A stretch of 64,000 nucleotides of DNA from Cryobacterium roopkundense (GTDB lineage Bacteria > Actinomycetota > Actinomycetes > Actinomycetales > Microbacteriaceae): positions 4,030,001 through 4,094,000 of the forward strand of contig NZ_JACHBQ010000001.1 of the NCBI RefSeq assembly GCF_014200405.1. Direction: 5' to 3'. The translations under genes were made by a program, and so were the position numbers. Below the pieces are notes generated by a model, which worked only from the letters and a program-made list of their open reading frames with translations, was not told the origin of the DNA and searched no databases. Below are positions 33,677 to 42,151 of the stretch, in pieces. Within the stretch, counting starts at the first letter, position 1. The number at the start of each line of letters is the position of its first letter.

Positions 33677-34300
33677 ATGAAGCTTCAGGTAGCAATGGAC
33701 GTACTCACCACCGAGGCAGCACTCAAGCTCGCCGCTGCGGTTGCCCCGCACGTGGATATCATCGAACTCGGCACCCCGCTGATCAAGGCAGAGGGCCTGC
33801 GTGCCGTCACCGCGATCAAGGCGGCCCACCCCGACAAGATCGTCTTCGCCGACCTCAAGACCATGGACGCCGGCGAGCTCGAAGCCGACATCGCGTTCAC
33901 GGCCGGCGCCGACCTCGTCACGGTGCTCGGTACGGCCGGGGACAGCACTATCATCGGTGCTGTTGCGGCCGCCACCAAACACGGCAAGGGCATCGTCGTG
34001 GACCTCATCGGCGTCGCCGACAAGGTGACCCGTGCCCGCGAGGTGACCGCCCTTGGCGCCCAGTTCGTGGAGATGCACGCCGGTCTCGACGAGCAGGCCG
34101 AACCTGGATTCTCGCTCGCCACCCTGCTGAACCAGGGCGAAACCGCGAAGGTTCCGTTCTCGCTCGCCGGCGGAGTGAATGTTTCGACCATCGCCTCGGT
34201 GCAGCGCGCCGGCGCATCCGTTGCCGTGGCCGGTGGCGCCATCTATGGTGCGACCGACCCCGCGGCCGCTGCCGCAGAGCTGCGCGCCGCGATCATCTAG
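33677..34300 (+). CDS. hxlA: 3-hexulose-6-phosphate synthase
   Basis: A 207-residue member of the orotidine-5'-phosphate decarboxylase fold that condenses formaldehyde with ribulose 5-phosphate. The N-terminus MKLQVAMDVL, the catalytic DLKTMDAGELEAD (D-x-K-x-x-D) and the phosphate-binding end VAGGAIYGATDP are present. GAAAGAAG lies upstream of the ATG. It forms an operon with hxlB. No methanol dehydrogenase is in the window, so the formaldehyde source is elsewhere, for example demethylation or the reverse pentose route. Confidence 0.93.
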   Translation: MKLQVAMDVLTTEAALKLAAAVAPHVDIIELGTPLIKAEGLRAVTAIKAAHPDKIVFADLKTMDAGELEADIAFTAGADLVTVLGTAGDSTIIGAVAAATKHGKGIVVDLIGVADKVTRAREVTALGAQFVEMHAGLDEQAEPGFSLATLLNQGETAKVPFSLAGGVNVSTIASVQRAGASVAVAGGAIYGATDPAAAAAELRAAII

Positions 34301-34317
34301 GTCTCCTCAAGAGAACA

Positions 34318-34352
34318 CTCTGGCGCTCCCGACACTGTGGGGGGCGCCAGAG
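34318..34352 (+). terminator. Stem-loop downstream of hxlA
   Basis: CTCTGGCGC (34318-34326) pairs with GCGCCAGAG (34344-34352) across 17 nt, 18 bp after the hxlA stop. No U tract follows. A second, longer hairpin (34391-34401 with 34436-34446) lies between here and the HAD gene. Confidence 0.5.
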
Positions 34353-34491
34353 CTGTGTCCGGAAGGTCGTGCCGCCGAGGCCGCGCGCCGGAAAGCTGCT
34401 CATGCCGCTGTAATCGCGGTCGCACGAGCAGCTTTCGGGCGCAGGTGTCGACGCGCTCAAGGCGTGTCGTTTCGCGGCCCGCGAGGGAGGG

Positions 34492-35160
34492 TTAGCCGAG
34501 CAGCAGCTTGGCGAGCTGATCGGTGGAGAACACTGTGGCGGTGGCGTCCGCCGCTTCGGCGGGGGAACCGTAGCCCCACTCGACGACGATCGCCGGCAGG
34601 CGGTTGGCCGTGGCACCGACCACGTCGTGGCTGCGGTCGCCCACGAGAACGGGGGCACTGACATCCGCTCCGGTCTGGGTGAGGCGGTGCAGCGCCTCGG
34701 CCACGATGGCGGTCTTCGTGATGCGTGTGCCGTCGGCGGAGGCGCCGACCATGACCGTGAAGTACCGGGCCAGGCCGAAGTGCGTCAGGATGTCGATCGC
34801 GGTGAGCTCGGGCTTGCTCGTGGCCAGGGCCAGCGGGATACCTGCCTCATGGATGCGCTCGAGGAGTCCGGCGACGCCCGGGTAGACGGCCGTGTCGAGG
34901 GCTGCAGCGCCGTGGTACTCGGAGCGGTAGACCGTGACGGCCTCTGCTGCCTCGTCTGGTGTCATTCCGGCGTAGTCCTGGAAGGCGGTGAGCAGGGGAG
35001 GTCCGACGTACGCGAGCAAATCGTGGTGCGAGGGAACGGGGCGGCCAAGCAGGGCGAAAGTGCGGGCCAAAGAGCTGGTAATGGCCGGGGCGGAATCGGT
35101 TATCGTTCCGTCGAGGTCAAAGAGAATGGCGCTCCAGGTGCGCGTCAAAGTGGGATTCAC
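34492..35160 (-). CDS. HAD-family phosphatase (phosphoglycolate phosphatase-like)
   Basis: A 222-residue HAD hydrolase with a helical cap: nucleophile motif ILFDLDGTITDS, motif II LATSKPE, and motif IV LVGDRSHDVVGA. The cap and length resemble phosphoglycolate phosphatase (Gph) and PpaX-type enzymes. Substrate could be 2-phosphoglycolate from DNA repair or another sugar phosphate. Convergent with hxlBA and divergent from the aldo/keto reductase. Confidence 0.82.
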   Translation of the reverse strand: MNPTLTRTWSAILFDLDGTITDSAPAITSSLARTFALLGRPVPSHHDLLAYVGPPLLTAFQDYAGMTPDEAAEAVTVYRSEYHGAAALDTAVYPGVAGLLERIHEAGIPLALATSKPELTAIDILTHFGLARYFTVMVGASADGTRITKTAIVAEALHRLTQTGADVSAPVLVGDRSHDVVGATANRLPAIVVEWGYGSPAEAADATATVFSTDQLAKLLLG

Positions 35161-35281
35161 TCACCTACTCTAGGCGCGTCCGCTGCAAAAGCCCCCATAC
35201 ACCCAGAGTCCACCCCCATTCCGCCCGGTTGTCGCACCGCACGGGTTAGCCTTCTTACTCCCTCCGTTATAAGGACTTCAC

Positions 35282-36217
35282 ATGACGCTCTCCAGCCAAC
35301 GCCTGATTTACGGATGCATGGGGCTCGGCGGCGACTGGACCCCCGAGCCGTATGGGTCGGCCGATATCGATCAGGCTGCGGAGGCGGTTGAGGCCGCGCT
35401 CTCCATCGGGGTGACGGTCTTCGATCACGCGGATATCTACCGGCACGGCAAAGCGGAGCAGGTGTTCGGCGAGGTGCTGAGGCGTTCGCCGGGGCTGCGC
35501 GAGCGCATTGAGATTCAGACGAAGTGCGGCATCCGCTTGGAGAAGGACCGAGCGCCCTACGACCTCGACCGCGCGTCGATCGTGGAGCGAGTCGACGCGA
35601 GCCTCGCGCGGCTCGGAGTCGACTACGTAGACACCCTGTTGTTGCATCGGCCTGACCCGCTGCTGGAGCCCGCCGAGGTGGCGCTCGCTCTGGGTGAGCT
35701 GCATGCGGCCGGCAAGATTCGCGGGTTTGGGGTGTCGAACATGTCCGCGGCGCAGATGGCTTTTCTGCAGCGCGAGGTGGAGTTGCCGATCACGGTGAAC
35801 CAACTTGAGATGAGCCTGTTGCGGCGCGATTGGGTAGATAGCACGGTCCTCGTGAACCACGCGGAGCAGAACGGGTTTCCGCACGGAACTCTCGAGTACT
35901 GCGCGAGCAACGGGGTTCGACTTCAGGCCTGGGGAGCGCTGGCCCGGGGCACATACTCTGGCGCGGCGACGCGCACGGTCGCCGAGGGGGAGGCATCCGC
36001 TCTGGTGGCAACTCTGGCAGCCGAGAAGAACACCACGCGCGAAGCGATTGTGCTCGGCTGGCTGATGCGGCACCCAGCACGCATCGACCCGGTGCTCGGT
36101 TCGAGCGACCCCGGCCGCATTCGCGCGTGCGCCGACGCCGAGGCGCAGGCCTCCGCGATGACGCGCAACGAGTGGTTCGCGTTGTACCTCGCGGCCCGCG
36201 GTGGCCCGCTGCCCTAA
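35282..36217 (+). CDS. Aldo/keto reductase
   Basis: A 311-residue NADPH-dependent oxidoreductase with the (alpha/beta)8 barrel of the YdhF-like branch. The catalytic set is visible: Asp and Tyr in [13 protein letters not shown], Lys in IQTKCGI, His in LLLHRPDP; the cofactor-binding end reads [15 protein letters not shown]. Reduces aldehydes or ketones; physiological substrate unknown. Its stop overlaps that of the convergent nucS gene by 4 bp. Confidence 0.87.
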   Translation: MTLSSQRLIYGCMGLGGDWTPEPYGSADIDQAAEAVEAALSIGVTVFDHADIYRHGKAEQVFGEVLRRSPGLRERIEIQTKCGIRLEKDRAPYDLDRASIVERVDASLARLGVDYVDTLLLHRPDPLLEPAEVALALGELHAAGKIRGFGVSNMSAAQMAFLQREVELPITVNQLEMSLLRRDWVDSTVLVNHAEQNGFPHGTLEYCASNGVRLQAWGALARGTYSGAATRTVAEGEASALVATLAAEKNTTREAIVLGWLMRHPARIDPVLGSSDPGRIRACADAEAQASAMTRNEWFALYLAARGGPLP

Positions 36218-36912
36218 AACAGCTTGGAGTGAGTATCGTCAAGGCCGCGCATGGCGTCGTAGTCAAGCAGCAGGCAGCGGATGCCGCGGTCTTCGGCCAG
36301 TCTGCGCGCCTGAGGCTTGATTTCCTGTGCGGCGAAAACACCGGTCACGGGTGCGATGTGCGGGTCGCGGTTCATGAGCTCGAGGTACCGCGTGAGCTGC
36401 TCGACGCCGTCGATGTCGCCGCGTCGCTTCAACTCCACGGCGACCGAGCGGCCGTTGGAATCTTGGGCGAGAATGTCGACCGGGCCGATCGCGGTCATGT
36501 ACTCGCGGCGCACGAGGGTGTGGCCGTCGCCGAGCAGGTGGATGTGCTCGGCGAGCAGCTTCTGCAGGTGGGCTTCGACGCCCTCCTTGATGAGGCCGGG
36601 GTCGATGCCGAGCTCGTGCGCGGAGTCGTGCTCGACCTCGTAGAGGCTCACGATCAGCTGGTCGGCGGTTTTCGCGTGGGTCACCGTCCAGAGGGCGGTG
36701 ATGCCGGCGGCAGCCTGATCCTCGTCAGGCTCTGCGAGTGCCAATGTGCAGGGTGGGCTCATCCAATTGAGCGGCTTGTACGAGCCGCCGTCGGAGTGCA
36801 CGAGCAGGCTCCCGTCCGCCTTGATCATCAGGAGACGGGTGGCCAGCGGCAGGTGCGCGCTGAGCCTTCCGGCGTAGTCAACGGAGCATTTCGCAATCAC
36901 AAGGCGCACCAC
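36214..36912 (-). CDS. nucS: Mismatch-specific endonuclease NucS/EndoMS
   Basis: A 232-residue nuclease that cuts both strands at mismatches and replaces MutSL in most actinobacteria. The N-terminal DNA-binding domain ([18 protein letters not shown], then [10 protein letters not shown]) and the RecB-like nuclease core ([20 protein letters not shown], then [12 protein letters not shown]) are complete, with the Asp, Glu and Lys of the catalytic site. Two adjacent GTG codons (36912 and 36909) could start it. Its presence supports an actinobacterial host. Confidence 0.93.
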   Translation of the reverse strand: MVRLVIAKCSVDYAGRLSAHLPLATRLLMIKADGSLLVHSDGGSYKPLNWMSPPCTLALAEPDEDQAAAGITALWTVTHAKTADQLIVSLYEVEHDSAHELGIDPGLIKEGVEAHLQKLLAEHIHLLGDGHTLVRREYMTAIGPVDILAQDSNGRSVAVELKRRGDIDGVEQLTRYLELMNRDPHIAPVTGVFAAQEIKPQARRLAEDRGIRCLLLDYDAMRGLDDTHSKLF

Positions 36913-36932
36913 CCGAGTTTATCCCCGTGACG

Positions 36933-37319
36933 CTAGGGTTTCTTGTCGTTTGTGAGGGTCACCACGTCGCCGATGTTGATCATCGAGTGGCAATCGAAGC
37001 CACCGCTGTTGCGCTCATTGTCGAGTTGCCACCAGGCCCGGCCGAAACGATCGCACACGATGCCGCCCACGTCACCTTCCACCACGGTGTACCTCATGAC
37101 GCCCTCCTCGTCAGTTTCCGCCGTCCCCATCGCTCCCTCCAGCGCGCCGGAATCGACGATGGGCAGTGGCTCGCTCGGCGTCGGTTCGCTGGTGGTGATG
37201 GGTGCGCTCGGTGTCGGAGTGGGCGGGGCTTCAACCGCGCAGGCCGTCACCAGCAGCCCCGTGGCCACCCCAACGATCATGATTCGAATGGTACGAGACA
37301 GCAGTGCGCGCATGTTCAA
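36933..37319 (-). CDS. LysM-like lipoprotein
   Basis: A 128-residue exported lipoprotein with the lipobox VTAC (Cys27), a Pro/Thr/Ser-rich linker (residues 30-60) and a single C-terminal domain resembling LysM: RYTVVEGDVGGIVCDRFG, then INIGDVVTL. LysM domains bind peptidoglycan, though two Cys in this one (CDRF and FDCH) suggest a disulfide. ATG codons at 37319 and 37313 are alternatives. A 7-bp tandem repeat lies 52-86 bp upstream, in the likely promoter. It is 21 nt upstream of nucS on the same strand. Confidence 0.75.
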   Translation of the reverse strand: MNMRALLSRTIRIMIVGVATGLLVTACAVEAPPTPTPSAPITTSEPTPSEPLPIVDSGALEGAMGTAETDEEGVMRYTVVEGDVGGIVCDRFGRAWWQLDNERNSGGFDCHSMINIGDVVTLTNDKKP

Positions 37320-37370
37320 CCCCCGTGGTGTGGCTGGGCGGGAAGTCGTGGAGGCCCCCGCTTCCTGCTC

Positions 37371-37405
37371 AGCTCTCAGCTCTCAGCTCTCAGCTCTCAG
37401 CTCTC
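37371..37405. repeat. Heptanucleotide tandem repeat (AGCTCTC x5)
   Basis: Five exact copies of AGCTCTC, 52 bp upstream of the LysM-like lipoprotein start. A change of copy number would alter promoter spacing or distance to an upstream site. The rest of the 37320-37538 gap holds no recognisable gene. Confidence 0.92.
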
Positions 37406-37538
37406 TTGACTCCAGACTGGCGCATGTCACCCCATGACGCCAGTCGTCACGTGCAGCAGGATCCGATGCCGACCGCCCACGCGCCGATCTGTTCCTCAGC
37501 GAGGGGCCGGCCCCTGATCGTCGTGTCGGGCGCCATTC

Positions 37539-37775
37539 TCACCGGGGTGCGGGCCTCTCGCCGTTGGCGACGGCCTCGATCCAGTCGGTGGCCTCGTCGG
37601 AGAACGTGAACCCCGCGGCAGTCGCCTCGCCGATCCACCATGTATCAGCCGAAATCACCCCGCCCGCCGCAGTGATCTCGGCGGTTACGTGCGGAGGCAC
37701 GCCTTCTCCGTTGTTCGCGATGAGCCAATCCCGCGTCTCTTTGGTCACTCGCGGCCACCACTGCTCAATGTCCAT
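37539..37775 (-). CDS. Small conserved hypothetical protein
   Basis: A 78-residue acidic protein beginning MDIEQWWPRVTKETRDWLIA, with VVPPHVTAEI-like and DTWWIGE segments and a C-terminal helix DEATDWIEAVANGE. I recall similar short proteins in other Microbacteriaceae, but no function. No membrane segment or metal site. ATG at 37775 is chosen over one 6 nt upstream. Confidence 0.7.
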   Translation of the reverse strand: MDIEQWWPRVTKETRDWLIANNGEGVPPHVTAEITAAGGVISADTWWIGEATAAGFTFSDEATDWIEAVANGERPAPR

Positions 37776-37797
37776 GCGCACAGTCTGCCACCGCGTC

Positions 37798-37887
37798 CCC
37801 GCGAAATCGACGGAGATTTCATGTGATCCGGGGCTGTACAGGCGCTATGCCCGCGCTAGGTCGCTAAATCTCCGTCGAATTTGCGGG
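37798..37887. repeat. Long imperfect inverted repeat (REP/terminator-like)
   Basis: A 22-bp arm at 37798-37819 and its complement at 37866-37887 differ at two positions, with a 46-nt loop. The arm core is AAATCGACGGAGATTT, itself partly palindromic. It lies between the start of the small protein gene and the end of the MFS gene, and may be a mobile repeat or terminator. Confidence 0.8.
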
Positions 37888-37900
37888 AGAGGGGCGCTCG

Positions 37901-39124
37901 TCAGCGACGAACGGATGCCGGCGGCCGCGCCGCCGGGGCCGCCAGCCCCGCCAGTACCATCAGGATCAAAATCACATACAGCGCATTCAGCATGCCCCAG
38001 GCCTCGCCGAGCAGGCCCAGAACGGGCGGACCCACGAGGAAGGCGAAGTAGCCGATCATGGCGACGGCGCTCACCCGCGCCGCGGCGTTCTTCGCGTCAT
38101 CGGCCGCGGCCGACATTCCTACCGGGAAGCCAAGTGAGGCGCCGAGGCCCCACAGGACGGTGCCCACGTAGATCATCCACGTCACCGGCGCGAGGATGAA
38201 CATCAGCAGGCCCACTATCCCCACCACGGCGCAGGCGCGCAATACGGCCACCCGGCCGAAGCGGTCCAGAACCGGTCCGCCGAGCACACGCCCCACGGTC
38301 ATCGCCGCCACGAACACGCCGAACACGATCGCCCCGGAGGCGTTGGAGAACCCGTGGCCGTCGACCGCGGCGAGGGCGAGCCAATCGTTCGCCGACCCCT
38401 CCGCGAAAGTCATGCCGAGCACGATCACGCCAATCAGCAGCAGCTTGCGGTCGCGGAACACGCTCAGGCTCTCACCGAGCCGCGCTCGCCAGGTGGCCTT
38501 GCGCTCTGCGGGCTCATCGTCGCCCAGCTCGTGCCGCAACGGCATGAAGCGCACGGCCGTGATCACCGTTCCGAGCACGAGGACTGCAATCAACACGAGG
38601 TGCCAGAAGACGGAGACATCGAGAACGGATGCCGCGGCGCCGCCGAGCGCCCCCGCCACCGTGCCGAGGCTGAAGCACGCGTGCATCAGCGGCATGAGCG
38701 TGCGGCCGATTTCCCGTTCGGCGGCCGCGCCCTCCACGTTCATCATTACGTCGAGGGACCCCATGCCGAAACCGAATACAGCGAGGGCGCAGAACACGAA
38801 CGGGGACGACGGGAACAGGCTGACGCCTATTCCCATGCCGATGAGCCCCACGGCCGACAGCGACATCGCCAGGCTCATGGCGCGGCGGGCGCCGAACCGG
38901 GCGAGCAGCCAGGCGGCGAGAACGAGGCCGATCACCGAGCCCGCGGATAGCCCGAAGATCAGCAGTCCCACCTGTGCCTTGTCCAGGCCGAGACTGTCCC
39001 GCACAGCGGGGATGCGGCTCATCCACGACGCGAGCCCGAAGCCGCTCACGAAGAACACCGCAAACACGGCATTGCGCCACAAGAGGAGGGAGTGCCGGGT
39101 GGGGGCTGTGACGGGAAGCGACAA
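37901..39124 (-). CDS. MFS transporter (YbjJ-like)
   Basis: A 407-residue major facilitator protein with 12 hydrophobic segments. The first loop reads GFGLASWMSRIPAVRDSLGLDKAQVGLLIFGL, typical of the YbjJ/inner-membrane MFS group, and the A-loop is AWLLARFGARRAM. The TTG start at 39124 has AGGAATTCAC before it. Stands alone; the substrate is not inferable. Confidence 0.85.
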   Translation of the reverse strand: MSLPVTAPTRHSLLLWRNAVFAVFFVSGFGLASWMSRIPAVRDSLGLDKAQVGLLIFGLSAGSVIGLVLAAWLLARFGARRAMSLAMSLSAVGLIGMGIGVSLFPSSPFVFCALAVFGFGMGSLDVMMNVEGAAAEREIGRTLMPLMHACFSLGTVAGALGGAAASVLDVSVFWHLVLIAVLVLGTVITAVRFMPLRHELGDDEPAERKATWRARLGESLSVFRDRKLLLIGVIVLGMTFAEGSANDWLALAAVDGHGFSNASGAIVFGVFVAAMTVGRVLGGPVLDRFGRVAVLRACAVVGIVGLLMFILAPVTWMIYVGTVLWGLGASLGFPVGMSAAADDAKNAAARVSAVAMIGYFAFLVGPPVLGLLGEAWGMLNALYVILILMVLAGLAAPAARPPASVRR

Positions 39125-39243
39125 GTGAATTCCTGGTGGGGGCGTGGGCGGGTTCGACCCGGTCGGATCGCTGCTTAAAGGGTACTGGTTCGTGTCGTGC
39201 GCCGACGAGCCCGGACGCCCGCCGATTGGCGCCCATCAGCGAG

Positions 39244-39262
39244 TTAGATTAGCCTTACCTTA
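39244..39262. promoter_or_regulatory. DtxR/IdeR iron box
   Basis: TTAGATTAGCCTTACCTTA matches the 19-bp DtxR/IdeR consensus TTAGGTTAGSCTAACCTAA at 16 positions. It lies 29 bp before the iron-binding protein start, so iron-loaded DtxR should repress the operon 39292-43308. Confidence 0.8.
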
Positions 39263-39291
39263 GTAACGTTTTTCGTCGTCCAGGAGACCAC

Positions 39292-40332
39292 ATGCGCCTT
39301 TCGCTTCCGCTCGCCGTTTTCACCGCGGGCATCACAGCCCTCGCCCTCGTGGGCTGTTCCACGACGGCCTCGACGCCCGAAGCGACCAGCTCAGAGGCCG
39401 ACGGCACGATCACGCTGTACTCCGGCCGCGACGAGGTGCTCGTGCAGCCGCTCATCGACATGTTCGAGGAGCAGAGTGGCATCACCGTCGACGTGCGTTA
39501 CGGCAACACGGCCGAGCTGGGCGCCACTCTGCTCGAAGAGGGCGACCGCAGCCCCGCGCAGGTCTTCCTCGCTCAGGACGCCGGTGCCCTCGGCGCCCTG
39601 AGCGACGCCGGCCTGTTCGCCACCCTGCCGACCGAGACAACGGATGCCGTTCCCGCCGGCTTCACCTCCACCGACGACACCTGGGTGGGAGTCACCGGCC
39701 GAGCCCGCGTTATCGCCTACGACTCGCAGAAGATGAGCGCGGCCGACGTGCCGACATCCGTTGACGCCTTCACAGAGCCCGAGTGGTCTGGTCGCGTCGC
39801 GATCGCGCCCACCAACGCGAGTTTCCAGGCCTTCGTCACCGCCTACCGCGTGCTCAACGGCGAAGAGGCGGCCGACCAGTGGGTCGCCGACCTCGCGGCC
39901 AACAACCCGGTGATCTTCGACAACAACCGCGCCATCCTCGCGGCGGTCAACGACGGCGTCGTCGACACCGGACTCCTCAACCACTACTACTGGTACGCTC
40001 AGGCCGCCGAAACAGGCACGGAGAACATGCGTGCGCAGCTCTCCTACCCGGAGGCCGGCGATGCCGGGTCGATCGTGAACGTCACCGGCGCTGGAGTGCT
40101 CACGGGCGCCGCAACGGATGCCGACGCGCTCGCCCTGGTCGACTTCCTCGTGTCCGCCGAGGCGCAGCAGTACTTCGTGGACGAGACGTTCGAGTACCCG
40201 CTCGTCGCCGGCATCGACGCCCCGGCCGGCCTGCCCGCGCTCGACTCGCTCGTGAACCCCGACCTCGACCTGGCCGACCTTGAGTCCCTCGCCGACACTC
40301 AGGCGCTGCTCGCCAAGCACGGTCTCATCTAA
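39292..40332 (+). CDS. Ferric iron ABC transporter substrate-binding lipoprotein
   Basis: A 346-residue periplasmic-type binding protein of the FbpA/FutA group. Lipobox LVGC with Cys22. The mature protein starts ITLYSGRDEVLVQPLIDMFE and shows the iron-site Tyr pair region NHYYWYAQA, with conserved DNNRAILAAVNDGVVD. It delivers Fe3+ to the permease encoded downstream. A DtxR box is placed directly upstream, and the permease and ATPase genes follow, so this is an iron-regulated operon. Confidence 0.92.
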   Translation: MRLSLPLAVFTAGITALALVGCSTTASTPEATSSEADGTITLYSGRDEVLVQPLIDMFEEQSGITVDVRYGNTAELGATLLEEGDRSPAQVFLAQDAGALGALSDAGLFATLPTETTDAVPAGFTSTDDTWVGVTGRARVIAYDSQKMSAADVPTSVDAFTEPEWSGRVAIAPTNASFQAFVTAYRVLNGEEAADQWVADLAANNPVIFDNNRAILAAVNDGVVDTGLLNHYYWYAQAAETGTENMRAQLSYPEAGDAGSIVNVTGAGVLTGAATDADALALVDFLVSAEAQQYFVDETFEYPLVAGIDAPAGLPALDSLVNPDLDLADLESLADTQALLAKHGLI

Positions 40333-40410
40333 CCCTGGTGCAAACGGGTGCGCGGGCTCGCTCCAACGGCCCCGCCCTACCCGCTTGCTCCCCGCGCGCT
40401 ACCTCCGTGG

Positions 40411-40548
40411 CGGGGCGCGCCCGCTGGGGCGGCAGCGCGGCGCGACTGCGGCGCGGAGCTCACGGGTCGGGCCCGCGGTCCGCAGTGACTGCTACCGGTG
40501 CCGCGGGGCGCGCCCGCTGGGGCGGTAGCGCGGCGCGACTGCGGCGCG
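40411..40548. repeat. Direct repeat of 45 bp in the iron operon
   Basis: Copies at 40411-40455 and 40504-40548 differ at one base. Both begin CGGGGCGCGCCCGCTGGGGC and are very GC-rich. They fill much of the 241-bp gap between the binding-protein and permease genes. No gene is recognised there; mRNA-level or spacer function is possible. Confidence 0.88.
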
Positions 40549-40573
40549 AGGTTCGCGTGACGGGCGGCGCACC

Positions 40574-42151
40574 GTGAGCGTACTCGTTCCGGAGCTTGAG
40601 CCCTTCGTGACGACAGCGCGCCCGCGCGGAACTCACCGTTTCGGGGCGCCGGGCTGGCTGCTCGTGCTCGCTGCCTTGTGCGCCTCCGCCGCGGCGATCC
40701 CGCTCGTGTACCTCGTGGTGCGCACGAGCGAGGCCGGCCTCGCCGAGCTTCTCGACACCCTGCTGCGCCCCCGGGTGCTGCAGCTCACCCTCAACTCCGT
40801 ACTGCTCGCGGCCTCGGTGACAGTGTCGTGCCTCATTCTGGGAACCGCGAGCGCCTGGGTGCTCACCAGGGTTCGCCTGCCCGCCGGCCGTGCGCTCCTG
40901 ATCGTCGCGGCGCTGCCCCTCGCCGTGCCGAGCTACCTCGCAGCCTACGGCTGGCTCGTCTGGTTGCCCGCTCTCAACGGATTCTGGGCGGCCTGGTTCG
41001 TGATGACAGCGGTCTGCACCCCCTACGTGACGCTCCCCGTCGCGGCGGCGCTGCGCGGGGCATCCGGTGATTTGGAGGCGGTTGCACGCACCCTCGGCCG
41101 CGGACCGCTCGGCGCGTTCCGAGCGGCCACCTGGCCGCAGATCCGCCCAGCGGCCATCTCGGGCGCCCTGCTCGTCTGCCTCTACTCGCTGTCGGACTTC
41201 GGACTTGTCTCGATGCTGCGTTTCCAGACGCTGACCTGGGGCATCAACGCGGCCTACGGGGCGAGCTTCGACCGCAATCAGGCCGCGCTGCTCGCCCTCG
41301 TGCTCGTCGTGCTCGCTCTCATCGTGGTGGCCGGGGAACGCAAGAGCCGCGGCCAGGTGGAACGCGCCGGCGGCCGCAGCACCCTGCCGGTGCACAGGGC
41401 CGGCCGCTGGCTCGCCCCGCTTCTCGCCCTCATCCTGCTCGCGCCCGTCGCGGGCATCGTCGTGCCTCTCGTCGGCTTGGTCAGCCGCCTGCTCGACGCG
41501 GCAACACTGCGCGCCGTCGATGTGCCCCGACTGCTCGAGGCCGTCGGGGCCACCCTGGGGCTGGCCCTCGCCGCCGCTCTCGTGGCCGCGGTCCTCGCGC
41601 TTCCGATCGCTGCCCTCGCGGCCCGGTACCGCGGACGACTCGTCGCGACGATCGAGGCGGTGGGGTTTCTCGGCCACGGGCTGCCGGGCATCGTCGTGGG
41701 ACTCTCCCTCGTGTTCTTCGCGCTCGCCGCAGTTCCCGCGCTCTATCAAACCTCCGTCGTGCTCGTGTTCGCCTACGTCGTGCTGTTCATGCCGCGGGCG
41801 ATCGGCAGCATGCGCAGCGGCATCGCCGCCGTGCCGGGCAGCCTCACCGACGTGTCGCGTATGCTCGGACATTCGCCCCTCGTCACCTGGTGGCGAGTCA
41901 CCGCGCGCCTCGCCCTGCCAGGCATCGGCGTGGGCGCCCTGCTCGTTGCCATCTCGGTCATGAAAGAATTGCCGGCAACACTGTTGCTGCGTCCCACCGG
42001 AATTTCCACGCTGTCCACGGAGCTGTGGAGCCGCACGTCGGTGTTCGAATTCGGCGGGGCCGCGCCCTATGCGGCGGCGTTGGTCGTGCTCGCGGCCGTT
42101 CCCACGGTGCTCTTGTCGGGCATCCGTGGAGTTGCAAAGGAGAAATCGTGA
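40574..42151 (+). CDS. Ferric iron ABC transporter permease (two fused halves)
   Basis: A 525-residue FbpB-type permease with 12 hydrophobic segments and two EAA loops, LEAVARTLGRGPLGAFRAAT in the first half and TDVSRMLGHSPLVTWWRVT in the second, so one polypeptide forms the whole channel. GTG start at 40574. The ATPase gene overlaps its stop by 4 bp (GTGA). It follows the binding-protein gene across a repeat-rich 241-bp gap. Confidence 0.9.
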   Translation: MSVLVPELEPFVTTARPRGTHRFGAPGWLLVLAALCASAAAIPLVYLVVRTSEAGLAELLDTLLRPRVLQLTLNSVLLAASVTVSCLILGTASAWVLTRVRLPAGRALLIVAALPLAVPSYLAAYGWLVWLPALNGFWAAWFVMTAVCTPYVTLPVAAALRGASGDLEAVARTLGRGPLGAFRAATWPQIRPAAISGALLVCLYSLSDFGLVSMLRFQTLTWGINAAYGASFDRNQAALLALVLVVLALIVVAGERKSRGQVERAGGRSTLPVHRAGRWLAPLLALILLAPVAGIVVPLVGLVSRLLDAATLRAVDVPRLLEAVGATLGLALAAALVAAVLALPIAALAARYRGRLVATIEAVGFLGHGLPGIVVGLSLVFFALAAVPALYQTSVVLVFAYVVLFMPRAIGSMRSGIAAVPGSLTDVSRMLGHSPLVTWWRVTARLALPGIGVGALLVAISVMKELPATLLLRPTGISTLSTELWSRTSVFEFGGAAPYAAALVVLAAVPTVLLSGIRGVAKEKS

